From NCBI RefSeq assembly GCF_900221005.1, contig NZ_OBQI01000003.1:248001-312000 (forward strand): DNA of 64,000 nucleotides. Reading direction: 5' to 3'. The notes under the pieces were generated by a model, which worked only from the letters and a program-made list of their open reading frames with translations, was not told the origin of the DNA and ran no database searches. The DNA comes from Blastococcus aggregatus (GTDB lineage: Bacteria; Actinomycetota; Actinomycetes; Mycobacteriales; Geodermatophilaceae). Shown piece by piece: positions 55,176 to 63,672 of this stretch. Position 1 is the stretch's first letter. The number at the start of each line of letters is the position of its first letter. The translations under genes were made by a program, and so were the position numbers.

Positions 55176-55816
55176 GCCGGGCGCACCGGCGGCGATGGGC
55201 GGACGCCGCCACGCTCCTGGTCGCCGCAGGCCTCGCCGGCCTCTGCGCCCGGGCGGTCGCCCCCGGAACGGTCGGGGACCTGGAGCGACGCGTCTTCGCG
55301 GTCGTGAACGGATGGCCGGACGACGTCGAGCAGCCGCTGTGGGTGTTCCAGACCCTCGGTGTGCTCGGCATGCCGCTCGTGGTCGCCGTCGTCGCCCTCG
55401 CACTGCGGCGGTGGCGGCTCGCGCTGGCCCTGGCCCTGCTGGTCCCGCTCAAGCTGCTCGTCGAGCACGCGGTCCTCAAGGAGCTGGTCCACCGGGAGCG
55501 GCCGGGCACCACGATCCCGGACGCGATCCTGCGCGACGTGCCGTCCGCCGGGCCCGCGTTCCCCTCGGGTCACGCGGTCATCGCGTTCGGGATCGTCGTC
55601 CTGCTCGCGCCCTACCTGCGCCGGCGGTGGCTGGTCGTCGTCGTCGCGCTGGCCGTGCTCAACTCGGTGGCCCGGGTGTACCTCGGCGGTCACGCCCCGC
55701 TCGACATGATCGGCGGGGCGGCCGCCGGGGCGGCGGTGGGTGCCCTGCTGAACCTGGCCGTGGGCGTTCCGGCCGGTGCGCCCGACGGGTCGGTCAGGGC
55801 GCATCCGGTGAGATGA
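55172..55816 (+). CDS. PAP2 superfamily phosphatase
   Basis: A 214-residue membrane phosphatase with all three PAP2 signature motifs: KELVHRERPG (103), PSGHAVIAFG (131) and ARVYLGGHAPLD (168-178). It dephosphorylates lipid phosphates such as undecaprenyl pyrophosphate or phosphatidic acid. It is the last gene of the plus-strand envelope operon, starting with GTG in a 4-base overlap. Its 3' end overlaps the convergent repeat protein. Confidence 0.92.
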   Translation: MSRAHRRRWADAATLLVAAGLAGLCARAVAPGTVGDLERRVFAVVNGWPDDVEQPLWVFQTLGVLGMPLVVAVVALALRRWRLALALALLVPLKLLVEHAVLKELVHRERPGTTIPDAILRDVPSAGPAFPSGHAVIAFGIVVLLAPYLRRRWLVVVVALAVLNSVARVYLGGHAPLDMIGGAAAGAAVGALLNLAVGVPAGAPDGSVRAHPVR

Positions 55817-56060
55817 CCGGCGCCGCCGGTCCGTCCGCACTGGTCACCGTCAGCTGCCCCACCTCCAGATGGGCGATCCGCAGGTGCTTGATCTCGGCGC
55901 GACCGATTCCGATCCGGCCGACGGCGAGCGCTCCGATGGCCATCGACCCGATCGCCAGCGATCCGAGCGCCACGGTGCCGATCGCCATCGAGCCGACGGC
56001 GACCCGCCCCGCCGCCCCGGCCCGGATCCGCACCGGTTCCGCTCGTCGTCCTCTGCTCAT
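55794..56060 (-). CDS. Small pentad-repeat protein
   Basis: An 88-residue protein made almost wholly of about eleven five-residue repeats (about 20-75) of the form [LMVI]-[AGER]-[IVL]-[GKA]-x, for instance LAIGS-MAIGA-LAVGR. The pattern suggests a short right-handed beta-helix like pentapeptide-repeat proteins, though the consensus differs from A(D/N)Lxx. The tail is polar. GGGGAG lies before the ATG. A DosR-like box is 75 bases upstream. Function unknown. Confidence 0.75.
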   Translation of the reverse strand: MSRGRRAEPVRIRAGAAGRVAVGSMAIGTVALGSLAIGSMAIGALAVGRIGIGRAEIKHLRIAHLEVGQLTVTSADGPAAPVISPDAP

Positions 56061-56134
56061 GTGCCGCTCCCCGTCGTCCGCCGTGCCGGTGCATGCGAGC
56101 CCACAGACTGCTCATGGACCGGTCCGCGGAGGCA

Positions 56135-56148
56135 GGGCCGAAGGTCGT
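56135..56148 (-). promoter_or_regulatory. DosR-like box upstream of pump and repeat protein
   Basis: Minus-strand ACGACCTTCGGCCC, 12 of 14 identical to GGGACCTTCGGCCC. It lies 75 bases before the repeat protein and about 130 before the small ORF of the pump operon. Confidence 0.55.
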
Positions 56149-56179
56149 GTCCGGGCCGGGACCACCCGGTGCGCCGGCC

Positions 56180-56193
56180 GGGACCTCCGCACC
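56180..56193 (+). promoter_or_regulatory. DosR-like box upstream of the P-type ATPase operon
   Basis: GGGACCTCCGCACC, 84 bases before ATG 56277, in plus orientation. Confidence 0.45.
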
Positions 56194-56276
56194 TCTGCCG
56201 CTCTGCGCGGTCGGACCAGGCTGGACGACGATCGGCCCTCCGCGGCCGCAGCCCGTGCGCGGATCAGGAGTTCCAG

Positions 56277-56378
56277 ATGGCGAGCCCGTCCGCATCCGGC
56301 CTCCGCCCGCCGCCGGCGGCCCGCCTCGTCCGGGACGAAGGCCTCGTGCCCGGCTCGATGGCGCCTCGGCACAGGTGA
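56277..56378 (+). CDS. Short ORF (33 codons) coupled to the P-type ATPase
   Basis: ATG with AGGAG at the right distance opens a 33-residue frame (begins MASPSASGL, ends APRHR) whose third positions are nearly all G or C, as in real genes here. Its TGA overlaps the GTG of the ATPase (GTGA). The ATPase itself has no Shine-Dalgarno of its own other than this. It may be a leader peptide or a microprotein that couples translation to the pump. No homologue is known to me. Confidence 0.55.
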   Translation: MASPSASGLRPPPAARLVRDEGLVPGSMAPRHR

Positions 56379-58978
56379 CCACGACGATCCGGCCGGGGCT
56401 CAGCTCGGCGGAGGCCGCTTCCCGGCGGGTGCCCGGAGGCAACCGGCTGCCCGAGCACCGCCCGCCGTCGCCGGCGCGCCTCCTCGTCGCCCAGCTGGTG
56501 CACTTCTTCGCACTGCTGCTCTGGGCCGCCGCCGGCCTCGCCGTCATCGGTGGGCTGCCTCAGCTCGGCATCGCGATCGTCGTGGTCGTGTTGCTCAACG
56601 GGGTGTTCGCCTTCGTCCAGGAGTACCGGGCGGACCGGGCCGCCGAGGCCCTGCGCAGCCTGGTCCCGCACCGGGTGACGGTGGTGCGCGACGGGTTGCG
56701 GCAGGAGATCGATGCCGTCGACCTGGTCGTGGGCGACCTGGCGCTGCTGGAGCCGGGCGACCTGCTGGCCGCCGATCTCGAGCTCGTCGACGTCCACGGA
56801 CTGCGCGTGGACGAGGCGACGCTGACCGGCGAGAGCGAGCCGGTGGCCAAGGACAGGGGCGACACCGCCTTCGCCGGTTGCTTCGTCGTCGAGGGCGAGG
56901 GCGCCGCCACGGTGGTGGCCATCGGTGCGGACACCCGGCTGGCCTCGATCGCCCTGATGGCCGGGACCGTGGAACGGGCGAAGACACCGCTGTCCCGGGA
57001 GCTCCACCGCGTGGTGCGCACCGTCACCGTGCTCGCCGTCGGCGTGGGGCTGGCCTGCTTCGGAGCGGGCTTCCTGCTGGGCCTCCCGGCGAGTGAGGGC
57101 TTCCTCTTCGCCGTCGGCGTGACCGTCGCGCTGGTCCCGGAGGGCCTGCTCCCGACGGTCACGCTGTCGCTGGCCCGGGGCGCGCAGCTCCTGGCACGCG
57201 GGAACGCCCTCGTCCGGCGGCTGGAATCGGTCGAGACCCTCGGGTCGACGACGTTCATCTGCACGGACAAGACCGGGACCCTGACCCAGAACCGCATGGC
57301 GGTGGTCGAGGTGTGGTCCCCGGCGGGCGTGGTGTCCGTGCACGGTGTCGGCTACGAACCGGTCGCGACCTTCGACGGAAGCGCCGAGGCGGTGGACCGG
57401 GCCCGCGACGTCGCGCGCACCGCAGCCGTCTGCTCGACCGGCCGCATCACCCGCTCCGACGGCGGCTGGCAGGCGACCGGCGACCCCATGGAGGCGGCGC
57501 TGGACGCGCTGGCCCAGCGGCTGGGCATCCCGGGTACGCACACCGGGACACCCGCCGGGTCTCGTCGCTTCGCGTTCGACCCGCGCCGCCGCCGGATGTC
57601 GGTCTGGGCCGACGGCGCGCTGTGCGTCAAGGGCGCCCCCGACAGCGTCCTGGCCCGGTGCACCGATGCCGCGGGGGCCGCGGCGGCCGCTGCCGGCATG
57701 GCCGCCCGCGGTCTCCGCGTCCTGGCCGTCGCCCGCCGGACCGCCTCCCTCCCGGACGGGTGCGACGCCGACGAGGCGGAGCGGGAGCTCGAGCTGCTGG
57801 GGATCGTCGGGCTCGAGGATCCGCCCCGCCCGGGCGTCCGCGAAGCGCTCGCCGACTGCCGCCGGGCCGGGATCTCCGTCGGGATGATCACCGGTGACTC
57901 GGGCGCGACCGGTCGGGCCATCGCCGAAGAGGTGGGGCTGTGGCTCGAGGGCGGCCTCGTGGTCGAAGGCGCCGACCTGCCCGCCACATCCGAGGGGCTC
58001 GGGGAGCTGCTGGACCGGGACGGCATCGTCGTCTGCCGGGTCGCCCCCGAGGACAAGCTGCGCATCGCCCAGGCGCTGCAGGCCCGGGGGCACGTGGTCG
58101 CGATGACCGGGGACGGCGTCAACGACGGCCCGGCCCTGCGGGCGGCCGACATCGGCGTGGCGATGGGGGCCAGCGGCACCGACGTCGCCCGCCAGGCTGC
58201 GGACCTGGTGCTGCTCGACGACCACTTCGCGACGATCGTCGTCGCCGTACGGCAGGGCCGCGCGACCTGCACCAACATCCGGCGGTTCCTCACCTACCAC
58301 CTCACCGACAACGTCGCCGAGCTCGCCCCGTTCCTCGTCTTCTCGGCCACCGGCGGTGGGATCCCGCTGGCTCTGGGTGTGTTGCAGGTGCTCGCCATCG
58401 ACATCGCGACCGACCTCCTCCCCGCGCTCGCTCTGGGCGCCGAGCCGGCCTCTCCCCGCGTCCTCGACGGACCGCCTCCCCGCCGCCGGCTGGTCGACGG
58501 GCGGCTGCTCCGCCGTGCGCTCGGCGTCCTCGGGCCCGTGGAGGCCACCGTGGCCATGACCGCCTTCCTGGTCGTGCTGACGAGCGGCGGGTGGGCCTAC
58601 GGCGACACCCCGGACGCCGACACCCTGGCCGCGGCCTCCGGCGCCGCCTTCGCGGCCGTCGTGCTCGGACAGATGGCCAACGCGTTCGCCTGCCGGAGCG
58701 GCACCCGGCCGGCGTGGCGGCAGGCGTGGCGGAGCAACCCCCTGCTGCTGTGGGCCGTGGGGATCGAGCTCGGAGTCCTGGCCGCGATGCTGCTCGTGCC
58801 ACCCGTCGCCGATCTGCTCGGCATGGGTCCGCCGCCGCTGCTCGGGCTCCTCCTGGCCGCGTGCGCCGTGCCGGCGGTGCTCGCCGTCGACGGACTGCAC
58901 AAGTGGCTCGCGGCCGCTCGCGCCGGGCACGTCACGTCGGCACCGGAGAGCAAGGACATTCGTCCGGGCCGGACGTGA
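56375..58978 (+). CDS. Cation-transporting P-type ATPase (CtpF-like class)
   Basis: An 867-residue P2-type pump. It has TLTGESEPV (150), VPEGLLPTVTLSLARG in M4 (255), the phosphorylated Asp in CTDKTGTLTQN (297), GDPMEAAL, KGAPD and MTGDGVNDGPALRAADIGVAMG (578). M6 reads AIDIATDLLPALALGAE. PEGLLPTVTLSLA is a Na+/K+ or Ca2+-type feature, and the ion is not certain. CtpF (Rv1997), a Ca2+-type pump, is a DosR-regulon member. Start GTG 56375 is set by the 4-base overlap with the short ORF. Confidence 0.93.
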   Translation: MTTTIRPGLSSAEAASRRVPGGNRLPEHRPPSPARLLVAQLVHFFALLLWAAAGLAVIGGLPQLGIAIVVVVLLNGVFAFVQEYRADRAAEALRSLVPHRVTVVRDGLRQEIDAVDLVVGDLALLEPGDLLAADLELVDVHGLRVDEATLTGESEPVAKDRGDTAFAGCFVVEGEGAATVVAIGADTRLASIALMAGTVERAKTPLSRELHRVVRTVTVLAVGVGLACFGAGFLLGLPASEGFLFAVGVTVALVPEGLLPTVTLSLARGAQLLARGNALVRRLESVETLGSTTFICTDKTGTLTQNRMAVVEVWSPAGVVSVHGVGYEPVATFDGSAEAVDRARDVARTAAVCSTGRITRSDGGWQATGDPMEAALDALAQRLGIPGTHTGTPAGSRRFAFDPRRRRMSVWADGALCVKGAPDSVLARCTDAAGAAAAAAGMAARGLRVLAVARRTASLPDGCDADEAERELELLGIVGLEDPPRPGVREALADCRRAGISVGMITGDSGATGRAIAEEVGLWLEGGLVVEGADLPATSEGLGELLDRDGIVVCRVAPEDKLRIAQALQARGHVVAMTGDGVNDGPALRAADIGVAMGASGTDVARQAADLVLLDDHFATIVVAVRQGRATCTNIRRFLTYHLTDNVAELAPFLVFSATGGGIPLALGVLQVLAIDIATDLLPALALGAEPASPRVLDGPPPRRRLVDGRLLRRALGVLGPVEATVAMTAFLVVLTSGGWAYGDTPDADTLAAASGAAFAAVVLGQMANAFACRSGTRPAWRQAWRSNPLLLWAVGIELGVLAAMLLVPPVADLLGMGPPPLLGLLLAACAVPAVLAVDGLHKWLAAARAGHVTSAPESKDIRPGRT

Positions 58979-59049
58979 CCGGCGACCCCAGCCGATCAGT
59001 GCCCCGGGGCGGAGGCTCGGCGGTATCGGTCCTAGCGAGGAGCATCTCG

Positions 59050-60183
59050 ATGTCGCACAACGCTCCGCCACCGCGCACCGGTGGGCCGGCCACTCCCCCC
59101 GACCCGTGCGTTCGGGCACTGGAGCACGCCGCGGACCTCGCCGTCCTGGCGCCCTCGGTGCACAACACGCAGCCGTGGAGCATCGGCATGCACCTCGACC
59201 GCATGGAGATCCGGGTCGACCGCAGCCGCCAGCTCACCGCTCTGGATCCGCAGGGGCGGGAGATGGTCCAGAGCGTGGGTGCCGCGCTGCTGACGGCGCG
59301 GGTGGCGCTGGCCGCCGAGGACTGGGCGGTGGAGGTGGACCGCCTGCCCGACCCGGTGGACCGCGATCTGCTCGCCGTCGTCCGCCCGGTGGCCGGCCGG
59401 GCCGACCGGGTGCTCGCCGCGCTCGCCCCGGCCGTACCGGAGCGCCGGACCAACCGCAGGCAGTTCGCACCGGAGCCGCTGCCGGAGGACGTGCTGCGAC
59501 TCCTGATCGCTGCGGCCGCGGCGGAGGACACCAGCCTCGTGCCCGTCACCAGCGAACCCCACCGCCGACTGGTGGCCAGGCTCACCCAGCAGGCCGACGG
59601 CGTGCAGAACGCCTCGCCGGCCTACCGGGCGGAGCTCCGGCACTGGACGACACGGGCGACGTCCGCCGGCGACGGGGTGCCGAGCAGCGTGGTCCCGCGC
59701 ACCGACGGGAGCCCGGGTAACGACATCCCCCTGCGGGACTTCGACACGCAGGGGAACGGCGCCCTCCCGGCCGACACCCGCTCCGGCGCCGACCAGACCC
59801 TGGTGCTCCTGGCCACGCGGAGCGATGACCCCGGGGCCTGGCTGCGGGCGGGCGAGGCCCTGCAGCGGGTGCTGCTCGAGCTGACCCGCCTCGGGTGGGT
59901 CGCCAGCCCGCTGAGCCAGGCCGTCGAGGTGCCGATCACCCGCACCCAGTTGCGGGCGGCGCTGGCCTGGGACGCCCATCCCCAGATGCTCCTGCGGATC
60001 GGCCGGGCGGAGCCCACCGGTCCGGTGCTCCGACGGCCCCGGTCGGAGGCCGTCACGGGCAGCTGGCAACCGCCGCGACCGGGCTCGGACAGCGAGCCAC
60101 CCGCGCGGCCCGGCGGCGGGACCCGCCATCCGGTGTCCGACGGGCGCGGCGGCACGATCTGGATCGTCGATCAGGAGACCTGA
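59050..60183 (+). CDS. Acg-like nitroreductase family protein
   Basis: A 377-residue protein with HAADLAVLAPSVHNTQPWSI at the N terminus, the mark of Acg (Rv2032)-type proteins. RRTNRRQF and a second half with RLGWVASPLSQAVEVP follow. Acg-type proteins bind FMN but lack ordinary nitroreductase activity and are induced by hypoxia in mycobacteria. AGGAG lies before the ATG. It follows the P-type ATPase by 71 bases. The gap holds only a degenerate box-like sequence (59006-59019). Confidence 0.92.
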   Translation: MSHNAPPPRTGGPATPPDPCVRALEHAADLAVLAPSVHNTQPWSIGMHLDRMEIRVDRSRQLTALDPQGREMVQSVGAALLTARVALAAEDWAVEVDRLPDPVDRDLLAVVRPVAGRADRVLAALAPAVPERRTNRRQFAPEPLPEDVLRLLIAAAAAEDTSLVPVTSEPHRRLVARLTQQADGVQNASPAYRAELRHWTTRATSAGDGVPSSVVPRTDGSPGNDIPLRDFDTQGNGALPADTRSGADQTLVLLATRSDDPGAWLRAGEALQRVLLELTRLGWVASPLSQAVEVPITRTQLRAALAWDAHPQMLLRIGRAEPTGPVLRRPRSEAVTGSWQPPRPGSDSEPPARPGGGTRHPVSDGRGGTIWIVDQET

Positions 60184-60938
60184 CCACCGGCGACCTGACC
60201 ACCCGGAGCACGGCCCTCGGCGCGCGCCTTGATGCCCCGGAGCATCCGCCGCTCCATCACGAATCCGACCGGCTCGACCAGCCGCCACATCAGGCGCTGC
60301 GCCGGCGGGCGGCTGAGCCGCTGCCGCACGAGGAGCCTGGTGCGCCGGCCGCCGCCCGACGGCCGGAGGATCCACTGCCAGGTGACCACCGGGGTTCCGG
60401 CGCCCGCCCGGGCCTGCTCGTCCGGGGCGTCCGGCCCGGCGCTGACCAGCACCAGGGCGACCGGAGGCCGCACGGCGTGCACGCGGAAGGAGGGGGCGCG
60501 GCCCGGGGCGAGCCGGACGACGTCCCCCACCGCGACGTCCTGGTGCTCCGGCAGCACGTGGTCGGCGCTGTGGATGTCGCAGCGGCAGAGGTTCTCCAGC
60601 CCGTCGTAGCTGTAGAAGCCACCCCGGCCCTGGCCCATCTGCGCCACCCAGGGCCAGACGACGTCCACCGGCGCGTCGACGGTGATGCCGCGCGTGTACC
60701 CCAGATCCGGGGCAGCGACCAGCTCGTCCCCGGGCAGGTCTGCGGTGACCTCTTCCTCGTCCACGCCCCACCGGTTGTAGCGGCGCCGGAGCACCGGGGA
60801 CGCGACCACGGCGCCGAGGACGAGTGCGCCGCCCACGACGACGTCGGCGGCGGCGGTGCCGATCCGCCGCACCGCACCGCGGATCGGCCGACCGGCAGGA
60901 CGGAGGTCGGCCCGCTGGGGAACCGCGCTCGAGCTCAC
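60171..60938 (-). CDS. SRPBCC family protein with N-terminal membrane anchor
   Basis: A 255-residue protein. One transmembrane segment (about 30-50, VVVGGALVLGAVVA) is followed by a START/SRPBCC-like lipid-binding domain with GITVDAPVDVVWPWVAQMGQ and GGFYSYDGLENL. The C terminus is basic. It may bind a lipid or hydrophobic ligand near the membrane. GTG 60938 overlaps the stop of the upstream universal stress gene (GTGA), so both are produced together. It overlaps the nitroreductase tail to tail. Confidence 0.85.
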   Translation of the reverse strand: MSSSAVPQRADLRPAGRPIRGAVRRIGTAAADVVVGGALVLGAVVASPVLRRRYNRWGVDEEEVTADLPGDELVAAPDLGYTRGITVDAPVDVVWPWVAQMGQGRGGFYSYDGLENLCRCDIHSADHVLPEHQDVAVGDVVRLAPGRAPSFRVHAVRPPVALVLVSAGPDAPDEQARAGAGTPVVTWQWILRPSGGGRRTRLLVRQRLSRPPAQRLMWRLVEPVGFVMERRMLRGIKARAEGRAPGGQVAGGQVS

Positions 60939-61924
60939 ATGCCGGCCATCGCCGGCTCGGACCGGTCGGCCGCGTCCCGGACCCCGGCCGGTCGGACCAC
61001 CATCACCGGGCAGTCCGCGTGCATGGCGCACCGGAGGGCGACCGAACCGAGCAGCAGGGCACGGAACGCCCCTCGGCCGCGGCTGCCCACGACCAGCAGG
61101 GCAGCTCCCTGCGACCGCTGGACCAGCACGTCGTCCGCCGGCCCCTCGTGGACCTCGATGCCGATGGGGGGCACGGCGCCGCGACGATCCTCCGCCAGCA
61201 CCTCGTCGACGAGCTGCCGGGCGCGCTCCTCCAGCCGCTCGCGGACCTCCTCCACGGCAGGAACCACCACCGAGGACAGATCGGTCCAGTAGTCGGTCGT
61301 CTGGTAGCTGGTGACCACCTCCACCCCGCCGTCCAGGCGGGCGGCCTCCTCGACCGCCGCGGCCAGAGCGAGGCGCGACGCCGGCGAGCCGTCCACGCCG
61401 ACGACCACCCGCGGCGGCCGGGTCGCAGCCACCGGAGAGGGGTGGACGACGACCACCGGACAGGCGGCATGCGTGGCGCAGTGCAGCGCCACCGAGCCGA
61501 GCAGCGCGCTGCGCCCGGCGCCCCGTCCCCGGCTGCCGACGACGAGCAGCATCGCGTCCACGGACCGGTCGACGAGGTCGGGGGCGGGCGGACGCTCGGT
61601 GACGACGAGCCGGATCCGGACCTCGCTCACCCCGGGAACGGACGAGATCTGGGCATCGGCGCCGACCTCGTCGACCAGGGTCCGCACCTGCTCGCGTGCC
61701 TCGTCCCGGATCGCGCCCAGATCGGGGACCACCATCGGTGCGCCGCCGAGGTAGTACAGCTCCGCGGTGACGCTGGACACCACGTCGAGGTCGGCGCCCC
61801 TGCGGGCCGCGGCCAGGAGTGCGTGGACGAGGACGTCCCGGGACGCGCTCGAACCGTCCACACCCACGACCACCGTGGGCCGGTCACCGGCCTCCGTCGG
61901 CGCCGTGCGGTCGGACTGGCTCAT
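60935..61924 (-). CDS. Tandem universal stress protein
   Basis: A 329-residue double Usp protein. Both halves keep ATP-site motifs: VVVGVDGSSAS and GSRGRGAGRSALLGSVA in the first, VVVGVDGSPASR and GSRGRGAFRALLLGSVA in the second. GAGGAG precedes ATG 61924. It is divergent from the CBS gene and shares a perfect DosR-like palindrome with it, so hypoxic induction is likely if the box is functional. Confidence 0.93.
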   Translation of the reverse strand: MSQSDRTAPTEAGDRPTVVVGVDGSSASRDVLVHALLAAARRGADLDVVSSVTAELYYLGGAPMVVPDLGAIRDEAREQVRTLVDEVGADAQISSVPGVSEVRIRLVVTERPPAPDLVDRSVDAMLLVVGSRGRGAGRSALLGSVALHCATHAACPVVVVHPSPVAATRPPRVVVGVDGSPASRLALAAAVEEAARLDGGVEVVTSYQTTDYWTDLSSVVVPAVEEVRERLEERARQLVDEVLAEDRRGAVPPIGIEVHEGPADDVLVQRSQGAALLVVGSRGRGAFRALLLGSVALRCAMHADCPVMVVRPAGVRDAADRSEPAMAGM

Positions 61925-61999
61925 GGCTGCTCCTCGTTCCTGCGCGGCGGGTCCGCCGGCGTCCCCCCGACCCTGGTGGGGCGCGGCCGGCCGTCCACA

Positions 62000-62013
62000 G
62001 GGACGGAGGTCCC
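62000..62013. promoter_or_regulatory. DosR-like palindrome between Usp and CBS genes
   Basis: GGGACGGAGGTCCC, identical to the site at 45858-45871. It is 76 bases from the minus-strand start and 80 from the plus-strand start, and the symmetric place fits control of both. Confidence 0.6.
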
Positions 62014-62092
62014 GACACCCCCCGCCCGCAGACCCTGGGGGCGGCGCGTCGAGCGACCTAACGTCGGCCCCCCGACATCCCGAGGAGTGCCC

Positions 62093-62770
62093 GTGCAGGC
62101 CAGAGACGTCATGTCACGCGAGGTGGTCACGGTCGGACCCGACACGTCCGCGAAGTACGCCGCCGAGATCATGGCCGATCGCGGCTTCGCCGCGATCCCG
62201 GTCGTGGACGGCGACGACCAGCTGGTGGGCATCGTCGCCGAGGCCGACGTGCTGGCCGAACGGCTGCCCCCCGATCCGCGCCTGCACGTCCGCCGCGACC
62301 GGTCGGACCACGACGTGCCGCCTCCGCTGCTCGTCCGGGGGGTGATGACCGTGGGCGTCCGGACGGTGGACGCGACGGCCGACGTGTCCGACATCGCCCG
62401 GCTGTTCGTCGACGACCGGCTGCGCAGCGTCCCGGTGCTGGAGCACGGGCGACTGGCCGGCATCGTCAGCCGACGCGACGTCCTGCGCGCCCTCGTGCGC
62501 CCCGACGAGGCGCTCCGGGACGACCTGCTGCGGCTCGTCGAGGAGTACACCGGCGATCTCGACTCCTGGGACGTCGCCGTCACCGAGGGAATGGCCACGA
62601 TCCGTCGTACCCGCGGCGCCCCCGACGTCTCCGCCGACGTGGAGGACCGCGCCCTGCGGACCCTGGCCCACACCGTGGGCGGCGTGATCGGCGTCCGCAT
62701 CCTCCACGGCGCCGACTCGACCGGCGGCGGCCAGGATCCGCGCGGCCTCGACGTCGACGCGCCGGCCTGA
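62093..62770 (+). CDS. CBS-pair and BON-like domain protein (Hrp1-like)
   Basis: A 225-residue protein. Two CBS motifs (about 5-60 and 80-135; VMSREVVTV, VMTVGVRTVD) form a Bateman domain that binds adenine nucleotides. They are followed by a BON-like domain (about 150-210). Hrp1 (Rv2626c), a CBS-only protein, is among the strongest DosR-induced genes. GAGGAG precedes GTG 62093. The next universal stress gene lies 23 bases downstream, so an operon is likely. Confidence 0.93.
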   Translation: MQARDVMSREVVTVGPDTSAKYAAEIMADRGFAAIPVVDGDDQLVGIVAEADVLAERLPPDPRLHVRRDRSDHDVPPPLLVRGVMTVGVRTVDATADVSDIARLFVDDRLRSVPVLEHGRLAGIVSRRDVLRALVRPDEALRDDLLRLVEEYTGDLDSWDVAVTEGMATIRRTRGAPDVSADVEDRALRTLAHTVGGVIGVRILHGADSTGGGQDPRGLDVDAPA

Positions 62771-62793
62771 CCCGGGCCCCGGAGAGGACCACC

Positions 62794-63672
62794 ATGGACG
62801 AAGATCCCCGCCTGCCCGTCGTCGTCGGCGTCGACGCGTCGGAGGCGTCGCTGCGCGCCGCCCGCTTCGCCGCCGACGAGGCCCGGCGGCGGCGCGTGCC
62901 CCTGCGGATCGTGCACGCCGTGTCCTGGCCCCTCGACAGCCTCGCCATCCCGCCCACCGACCTCGATCCCGCAGGCCGGCTGCGCGCCGGCGCCGAGACC
63001 GTGGCGCAGTGGGCGGCGGACGCCGTGGCCGGTGACGACCTCGAGATCCGCACGGTGGTCGAGAAGGGCGATCCCGTCACCGTCCTCCAGGTGGCGTCCG
63101 CGGACGCCCAGCTGGTGGTCGTCGGCAGCCGCGGCATCGGGGGCGTCACCGGGCTGCTCGTGGGCTCGACGGCGAGCGGGCTCGTCGCGCACAGCCACTG
63201 CCCGGTCGTCGTCCTGCCGGAGGAGACAGCGGCGCGGGTGACCGGCCGGCAGTCGGTGGTCGTCGGGGTGGAGACCAGCCGTGGGGATGCCGACGTGCTG
63301 GAGTTCGCCTTCGCCGCGGCCGCCCAGCGCGGCACCGACCTGGTGGCCGTGCACGCCTGGCAGGACGCGGTGCTGGAGACGGCGTTCCGGTCGATGGGGC
63401 CGCTGGTCGACTGGGCCGGCCTCGCCGCGGAGGAGCAGGTCGCACTGAGCGAGACCCTGGCGGGCTGGCGGGAGAAGGCGCCCGACGTGGCCGTCCGCGA
63501 AGTGGTCGTCCGCGACCGGCCTGCGCGCGCGCTGCTCTCCGCCGGGCTGACCGCCCAGCTCGTCGTCGTGGGGCATCGGCGGCGCCCGGCCCTGGGGTCG
63601 ACGACGCACGCCGTGCTGCACCGGGCGACGTGCCCGGTCGTGATCGTCCCCCTGCCCCGGCCCGGTCGATGA
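62794..63672 (+). CDS. Tandem universal stress protein
   Basis: A 292-residue double Usp protein. The first half has VVVGVDASEASLRAA and GSRGIGGVTGLLVGSTA. The second half has a degenerate start VVVGVETSRGDAD and GHRRRPALGSTTHAV, so only the first ATP site looks fully kept. GGAGAGGA precedes the ATG. Its stop overlaps the flavodoxin gene start (ATGA). It forms an operon with the CBS gene. Confidence 0.93.
   Translation: MDEDPRLPVVVGVDASEASLRAARFAADEARRRRVPLRIVHAVSWPLDSLAIPPTDLDPAGRLRAGAETVAQWAADAVAGDDLEIRTVVEKGDPVTVLQVASADAQLVVVGSRGIGGVTGLLVGSTASGLVAHSHCPVVVLPEETAARVTGRQSVVVGVETSRGDADVLEFAFAAAAQRGTDLVAVHAWQDAVLETAFRSMGPLVDWAGLAAEEQVALSETLAGWREKAPDVAVREVVVRDRPARALLSAGLTAQLVVVGHRRRPALGSTTHAVLHRATCPVVIVPLPRPGR

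Noticed and set aside
56264-59119. Minus-strand open frame of about 950 codons opposite the P-type ATPase
   Set aside because: Composition is random-like and no start with a ribosome site exists. The plus-strand pump has all catalytic motifs.
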